Shown here: positions 59,701 to 64,000 of the stretch, piece by piece
Numbering within the stretch: position 1 is the stretch's first letter
Layout of the letters: every line of letters begins with the position of its first letter
NCBI RefSeq assembly: GCF_002215495.1
Contig: NZ_CP021378.1
Coordinates: 456,417-520,416, forward strand
DNA from: Porphyrobacter sp. CACIAM 03H1
GTDB lineage: Bacteria; Pseudomonadota; Alphaproteobacteria; Sphingomonadales; Sphingomonadaceae
Direction of reading: 5' to 3'
DNA: 64,000 nt
Program-made: the position numbers and the translations under genes
Notes under the pieces: model-generated
What the model saw: only the letters and a program-made list of their open reading frames with translations
What the model was told of the DNA's origin: nothing
Database searches by the model: none

Positions 59701-60030
59701 ATGTTCCTCCTGTTATGGCTGACTATCGGCCTTGCCTTTGGCGGCGTTGAATCGCCGGCTGCAGCGCATGGTACGAGCGGATACGACAGCGTCATGATGC
59801 TGGATGCTCATGCTGATCATGCAGACAGAGACGGGCACGGGAACGGTTCCAGCGATGACGGCGGCCCATGTCATGGGCTGGTTCATCATCATTGCAGCAT
59901 CGGACTTGCCAGCGAAGGGGCAAGTGATTTCGGTCTGCCACTGGGCGGCAATACCTCGCATTCAGCCTTGAGCGCCGCCGTTCTCAGCTCGTTCGCTCAA
60001 GCGCCTCCCCTTCAACCACCGTCAGCCTGA
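59701..60030 (+). CDS. His/Asp-rich small exported protein ahead of czcC
   Basis: 109-residue product with a signal peptide (MFLLLWLTIGLAFGGVESPAAAHG) and a His/Asp-rich mature part: LDAHADHADRDGHGNG and CHGLVHHHCS (about residues 38-75). The Cys-His cluster could bind divalent metal in the periplasm. Such small proteins often precede czcCBA operons (compare CzcI/CzcE-type accessory proteins), but no homology to a named family is asserted. An in-frame GTG at 59692 adds three residues. Located 71 bp before the czcC start. Confidence 0.7.
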   Translation: MFLLLWLTIGLAFGGVESPAAAHGTSGYDSVMMLDAHADHADRDGHGNGSSDDGGPCHGLVHHHCSIGLASEGASDFGLPLGGNTSHSALSAAVLSSFAQAPPLQPPSA

Positions 60031-60100
60031 ACCCAGTCGCCCAGTGCACTCGGGCCATTGCGCCCGTGTGCCGTTTGCACCTGTGTTCAGGAGTTTTTCG

Positions 60101-61330
60101 ATGCGAATGTCCTTGCGCGCCGCCCTTATGGCTGCGGCGCTGGCTACCGCCCATCCGGCGTTGGCTGAACCTATTACGCTTGGCAGCGCGCTCGAGCGCG
60201 CGCTTGCCAACTCCCCTAGAATAGCTGCGGCTCAAGCGCGTGTCGCTGCCGCAGAGGGCCGAGCACGGCAGGCGGGGGTGGCGCCCAATCCGGAGGTCAG
60301 TCTTGAGGTCGAGGACTTTGCCGGCAACGGCCCTTTTCGGTCCTTCGATAGTGCGCAGACAACGCTGGCGCTGAGCCAACGGCTTGAAGTTGGCGGTCAG
60401 CGCAGTGCGCGGCGGGCGGTTGCAGCGGGCGAGCGCGATGTTGCCGCTCTGTCATTGCTCCGCGAGCGGGTAGATTTGCGCCGTGAGGTAGAAGTGGCGT
60501 TCGCCGAGCTGTCTGCGGCGACCGACCGGGCGACGCTCGCGCGCGACAATGCAGTGCAGGCAGCCTCGCTGGCTAACACAGCCCGGATACTGGTTGAAGC
60601 GGGTCGCGATCCACCGCTCAGGCAATTGCGAGCCGAGGCCGCTCTTGCGGACGCTCGGGCGGCCGAACTGGAAGCCTTCAGTGCGATGCTGGCGGCGCGG
60701 CGCATCCTCGCGACGCTGATTGCGTCGGACGATGCGGAGTTGACTCCTTCGCAGGGCACCGAGACAGGTGCGGCCGCCGAGCCGATGGGCCGCAACGAGC
60801 CTGGCTTTGCGAGTATCGACGAACGGCTCGCCGATGCCGAGCAGCGTGTAGCGGCGGCACGAATTGCACTGGCCCAGTCTGCGGCTACCCCCGATGTTAC
60901 CGTGAGCGGAGGGCTACGCCGGTTCAGTGATGGTCGCGATACGGCCTTTGTCGTTGGCGTGTCGATCCCCATTCCGATCCGCGATCGCAATCGCGGCGGC
61001 ATTGAAGCTGCCCGTGCCGATGCGACCGCTGCGGAGTTTGAACTGGAGCGAGTGCGCGCCGATGCGCGTAGGGATCGGGCACAGGCCCGCATGCTCGTGG
61101 AAGCGGCTGACGCCCGGCTTGAGGCCCTTGAAGGACCGGGTCTTGCCCAGGCCGAGGAAGCGCTTCGGCTCGCGCAGATTGGCTACAGCGCGGGGCGCTT
61201 TTCACTGCTCGAACTGCTCGATGCTCAGACAGCGCTCACTTCGGCCCGGCGGGCCATAATCGACGCTCGCCTGGATCGTGCGCGCGCACTTGCCGCGCTC
61301 AACCGCGCCTTTGCGCGCGAGGAGATTTAA
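60101..61330 (+). CDS. czcC: CzcC-type outer-membrane efflux protein
   Basis: 409-residue TolC-like outer-membrane channel. Signal peptide (LRAALMAAALATAHPALA) then the two alpha-helical tunnel repeats, each introduced by coiled-coil-like alanine/arginine-rich stretches (ITLGSALERALANSPRIAAAQARVAAAEGRARQAG; GFASIDERLADAEQRVAAARIALAQS), and the signature VSGGLRRFSDGRDTAFVVGVSIPIPIRDRNRGG and IGYSAGRFSLLELLDAQTALTSAR. It completes the tripartite efflux system with CzcB and CzcA. AGGAG lies 9 nt before the ATG; stop is 2 nt from czcB. Confidence 0.92.
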   Translation: MRMSLRAALMAAALATAHPALAEPITLGSALERALANSPRIAAAQARVAAAEGRARQAGVAPNPEVSLEVEDFAGNGPFRSFDSAQTTLALSQRLEVGGQRSARRAVAAGERDVAALSLLRERVDLRREVEVAFAELSAATDRATLARDNAVQAASLANTARILVEAGRDPPLRQLRAEAALADARAAELEAFSAMLAARRILATLIASDDAELTPSQGTETGAAAEPMGRNEPGFASIDERLADAEQRVAAARIALAQSAATPDVTVSGGLRRFSDGRDTAFVVGVSIPIPIRDRNRGGIEAARADATAAEFELERVRADARRDRAQARMLVEAADARLEALEGPGLAQAEEALRLAQIGYSAGRFSLLELLDAQTALTSARRAIIDARLDRARALAALNRAFAREEI

Positions 61331-61332
61331 CC

Positions 61333-62553
61333 ATGGCCTACAAACTCGATCAAAGGACAATGCCACTTCTCGCAGGCGCTGCGGTGATTGCGCTGGCTGG
61401 TGGCGGCGCTGGGTATCTCTTGAGGGGTGATACCGCACAGACTGGGAATGCCACGCACGCTGAAGAGGAAGAAAGCGGTGGAGACGCCGATGAAGCGACT
61501 GTTTCAGCCGGAGCCTCGGAGGGAACAATTGCGGTCAGTGATGCGCAGATACAAGCAGCGGGGATTGCTGTTGCCGTAGTACAGGAGGGCCTTGCCGGCG
61601 GCGAGGTGACGGCAGCGGGCGTTCTGGTTCCGCCCACCCAATCGGTTGGGCATGTCACGGCACGGACCTCCGGTGTTGTGGTGCGCATCCTGCGTCAGCT
61701 TGGCGACCGGGTTGGTGTCGGGGATCCTCTTGCAGTGATCGACAGCCGTGAAGTGGCTGAAGCACAAGGTGCCGCAGCGCGCGCACGCCGCGCGGCCGAA
61801 GCCGCGCGCACTGTACTTGTCCGGGAGGAAAGTCTGTTCCGCCAGCGTGTGACTGCCCGGCAGGACTATGAAGCCGCGCAGGCGGCCTATGACGCTGCGC
61901 GCATCGAAGCGCAGCAGGCCGATCAGGCATTGCGAGCATTGGGCGCCGGCAGTGGCGGCGGGACGACGCGCCTCATGACGCTGCGCTCGCCGGTTGCAGG
62001 CGAGGTAACGTCGGTAACGGTGACCCCGGGCGAATATGTTCCGCCGGAGCGCGAGCTGTTTCAGGTCGCCGATCCACGGACGGTATGGGCAGAGCTGATG
62101 ATCCCAGCGCGCGACATCCAGCGGGTTGTGATCGGTCAGACCATCACGCTTTCCGTCCAGGGGAGCGATCATCCCCATACCGGTCGCATACGGTTCCTGT
62201 CGCCTGCCGTCGATCCGGCGACCGGCGCGGCCAAGGCGATCGCGACTATCGACAACACCGACGGTGACTTGCGCGTCGGACAGAATGTCAGCGCGAGGGT
62301 TGCTACTCCGGGCGTTGACGGCGCGCGCGTACCAGTCGTGCCGCGCAGCGCGATCCAGGAGACCGAGGGGCGCAGTGTCGTGTTCGTGCGGACCCAGCGC
62401 GGGTTTGTCATGCGTCCGGTGACGATCGGGTTAGGTAGCGATGCAGCGGTTCCGGTCCTTTCCGGCCTGCGCGTCGGCGAGCGCGTGGCAACCGTCAACG
62501 CCTTCGTCCTCAAAGCGGAACTCGGCAAGGCCGAGGCCGAACATGATCACTGA
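61333..62553 (+). CDS. czcB: CzcB-type RND periplasmic adaptor
   Basis: 406-residue membrane-fusion protein with an N-terminal anchor (TMPLLAGAAVIALAGGGAGYLL), a Glu-rich linker (HAEEEESGG) and the adaptor order: barrel-sandwich half VTARTSGVVVRILRQLGDRVGVGDPLAVIDSREV, long coiled-coil hairpin (AEAQGAAARARRAAEAARTVL), LRSPVAGEVTSVTVTPGEYVPPERELFQVADPRTVW and C-terminal membrane-proximal VPRSAIQETEGRSVVFVRT. Terminal HDH may bind metal. Links CzcA in the inner membrane to CzcC. Confidence 0.93.
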   Translation: MAYKLDQRTMPLLAGAAVIALAGGGAGYLLRGDTAQTGNATHAEEEESGGDADEATVSAGASEGTIAVSDAQIQAAGIAVAVVQEGLAGGEVTAAGVLVPPTQSVGHVTARTSGVVVRILRQLGDRVGVGDPLAVIDSREVAEAQGAAARARRAAEAARTVLVREESLFRQRVTARQDYEAAQAAYDAARIEAQQADQALRALGAGSGGGTTRLMTLRSPVAGEVTSVTVTPGEYVPPERELFQVADPRTVWAELMIPARDIQRVVIGQTITLSVQGSDHPHTGRIRFLSPAVDPATGAAKAIATIDNTDGDLRVGQNVSARVATPGVDGARVPVVPRSAIQETEGRSVVFVRTQRGFVMRPVTIGLGSDAAVPVLSGLRVGERVATVNAFVLKAELGKAEAEHDH

Positions 62554-62564
62554 GAGGACGGACG

Positions 62565-64000
62565 ATGCTTGAGAAAATTCTGGCCTTCGCCGTCGAGCGA
62601 AGAGTGCTGGTGGTCATGCTGACCGTCTTCGCAGCAATCTACGGGGCGACCCAGCTGGCAAATTTGCCGGTCGATGCCGTGCCCGACATCACCAACCGGC
62701 AGGTGCAGATCAATGCCGTCGCGCCCTCGCTGGGACCGACGGAGATGGAACGACAGGTCAGCTATCCGATCGAGACCGCAATGGCGGGCATGCCCGGCCT
62801 GGTCGAGACGCGGTCGATTTCCCGCAACGGCTTTGCACAGGTCACAGTGATCTTCACTGACGATACCGATCTCTACTTCGCCCGCCAGCAGGTGGGTGAG
62901 CGCTTGACGCAGGCAGCGGGGACACTTCCGCCCGGGGTTGACCCACAAATCGGACCTGTGTCGACCGGCCTTGGCGAAGTACTGATGTGGACGGTCGACT
63001 TTGAGCATCCCGACGGGCGCGGGGCTCCGCGCGCGCGGGCCGGGCAGCCGGGCTGGCAAACTGACGGCAGCTATCTGACACCTGAGGGACAGCGGTTGAC
63101 GACGCCGGAGGAGCGCCTGACTTACCTGCGCACCGTACAGGACTGGATCATTCGCCCGCAGATGCGCCAGGTTGCCAATGTGGCGGGTGTCGACGCGATC
63201 GGCGGCTTCGTAAAGCAATATGAAGTCGCACCCGATACGGTGCGATTGGCCGCCGCCGGTCTGTCGATGGCCGATCTGGTCGAGGCCCTCGAACGCGGCA
63301 ATGTGTCGAGCGGTGCGGGCGTGGTCGAGCGCAGCGGTGAAGGGCTGGTGGTGCGGGCAGATGCCCGGGTGTCACGCGGGTCGGAAATTGCCAATATCGT
63401 GATTACCCAACGGGGCGGGGCGCCGGTGCGGGTTATCGATGTGGCGACCATTTCATCGGGCCGCGAAGTTCGCACAGGTGCAGCCAGTGTCAATGGTCAT
63501 GGCGCTGTGGTCGGCACCGCCCTGATGCTTGCAGGTGGCAACAGCCGCACGGTGGCAGCCGAATCCGCCAAGAAGCTCGAAGAGATCGGCGCAGCCCTCC
63601 CGACCGGCATTGTCGTGACGCCGGTGCTTGATCGTTCGGTGCTGGTGGATGCGACGATCAGCACGGTGGCCAAGAACCTGACCGAAGGTGCGCTCCTCGT
63701 CATTGTCGTCCTGTTTCTGCTGCTCGGTAATTTCCGGGCTGCCATCATCACCGCGCTAGTGATCCCGCTGTCGATGCTGCTGGCGGCGATTGGGATGGTC
63801 AAAGGGGGTGTTTCAGGCAATCTGATGAGCCTCGGCGCGCTCGATTTCGGGCTGATCGTCGATGGCGCGGTGATCATCGTCGAAAACTGCCTGCGCCGTC
63901 TGGCTGAGCGCCATCATCACGAAGGCAGGTTGCTCAGCTTGCAGGAGCGGCTGCACGAAGTGATGGTTGCAGCGCGCGAGATGATCCGTCCGTCGGTGTT
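62565..64000 (+). CDS. czcA: CzcA-type heavy-metal RND pump (3' end beyond window)
   Basis: First about 478 residues of a pump normally about 1040 residues long. N-terminal MLEKILAFAVERRVLVVMLTVF is the usual first membrane segment; LPVDAVPDITNRQVQINAVAPSLGPTEMERQVSYPIE is the HME-RND signature, and the proton-relay segment SLGALDFGLIVDGAVIIVEN (DFG...D...E, about residues 416-435) is the CzcA/CusA type. CzcA of this class exports cobalt, zinc and cadmium. 11 nt after czcB. A frameshifted copy of the missing C-terminal end is found at 57231-57480. Confidence 0.94.
   Translation, partial: MLEKILAFAVERRVLVVMLTVFAAIYGATQLANLPVDAVPDITNRQVQINAVAPSLGPTEMERQVSYPIETAMAGMPGLVETRSISRNGFAQVTVIFTDDTDLYFARQQVGERLTQAAGTLPPGVDPQIGPVSTGLGEVLMWTVDFEHPDGRGAPRARAGQPGWQTDGSYLTPEGQRLTTPEERLTYLRTVQDWIIRPQMRQVANVAGVDAIGGFVKQYEVAPDTVRLAAAGLSMADLVEALERGNVSSGAGVVERSGEGLVVRADARVSRGSEIANIVITQRGGAPVRVIDVATISSGREVRTGAASVNGHGAVVGTALMLAGGNSRTVAAESAKKLEEIGAALPTGIVVTPVLDRSVLVDATISTVAKNLTEGALLVIVVLFLLLGNFRAAIITALVIPLSMLLAAIGMVKGGVSGNLMSLGALDFGLIVDGAVIIVENCLRRLAERHHHEGRLLSLQERLHEVMVAAREMIRPSV

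Overview
The window is high-GC, densely packed chromosomal DNA from an alphaproteobacterium, most likely a sphingomonad of the Erythrobacteraceae (Erythrobacter/Porphyrobacter type). The evidence is the gene set: a 1565-residue NAD-glutamate dehydrogenase, an IHF-beta, a CYP153 hydroxylase, MlaA, DUF885/M28/amidohydrolase exoproteins and an HME-RND cluster, together with strong GC bias and many ATGA/TGATG-coupled genes. No 16S or other taxonomic marker is present, so the placement is inference.

Positions 1-53350 look like ordinary core chromosome. In order they hold: partial glnE; an M28 lipoprotein peptidase with an agmatine-deiminase-like enzyme; DUF1223; a thrS-GNAT-TauE operon preceded by a threonine-rich leader peptide; PhoD phosphatase; a TPR/luciferase-like pair; the large glutamate dehydrogenase; a ferredoxin-reductase-type flavoprotein; queG; a NatAB-like ABC exporter; CYP153; msrB; a two-PilZ protein; tRNA-Leu(UAA); a CPA2 antiporter; ihfB; a GntR regulator; a POT peptide transporter; an amidohydrolase-amidohydrolase-FKBP operon; an HxlR regulator divergent from a thioesterase; NnrU; crotonase; mlaA; dxs; a Fur/Zur-type regulator; msrA; an rpe-heparinase-purH operon; a diacylglycerol-kinase/nucleotidyltransferase-like pair; Lrp divergent from alanine dehydrogenase; and a DUF885 peptidase.

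At 53352 the character changes. A 46-bp 3' half of a tRNA-Arg(CCG) gene is followed by an AT-rich stretch and a tyrosine integrase at 53594. From there to the end of the window lies what appears to be an integrated heavy-metal resistance island: VapBC-type toxin-antitoxin, YnfA, a cation diffusion facilitator, a frameshifted remnant of a CzcA pump, a MerR regulator with a textbook 19-bp-spacer promoter driving a second CDF gene, a methyltransferase-like membrane protein, DUF3703, a His-rich secreted protein, and a CzcCBA-type efflux operon that runs off the right edge.

The most interesting signals are regulatory. The leader upstream of thrS has 9 Thr codons in 25, its own promoter, and mutually exclusive stem-loops, which looks like ribosome-mediated attenuation of threonyl-tRNA synthetase. 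A long hairpin covers the ribosome-binding site of the amidohydrolase operon. Twin palindromes lie between the HxlR regulator and its divergent thioesterase. A 235-bp element beside ihfB is bounded by inverted, hairpin-forming arms, and a 28-bp-arm inverted repeat lies after the glutamate dehydrogenase gene. All are read from sequence only; no searches were run.
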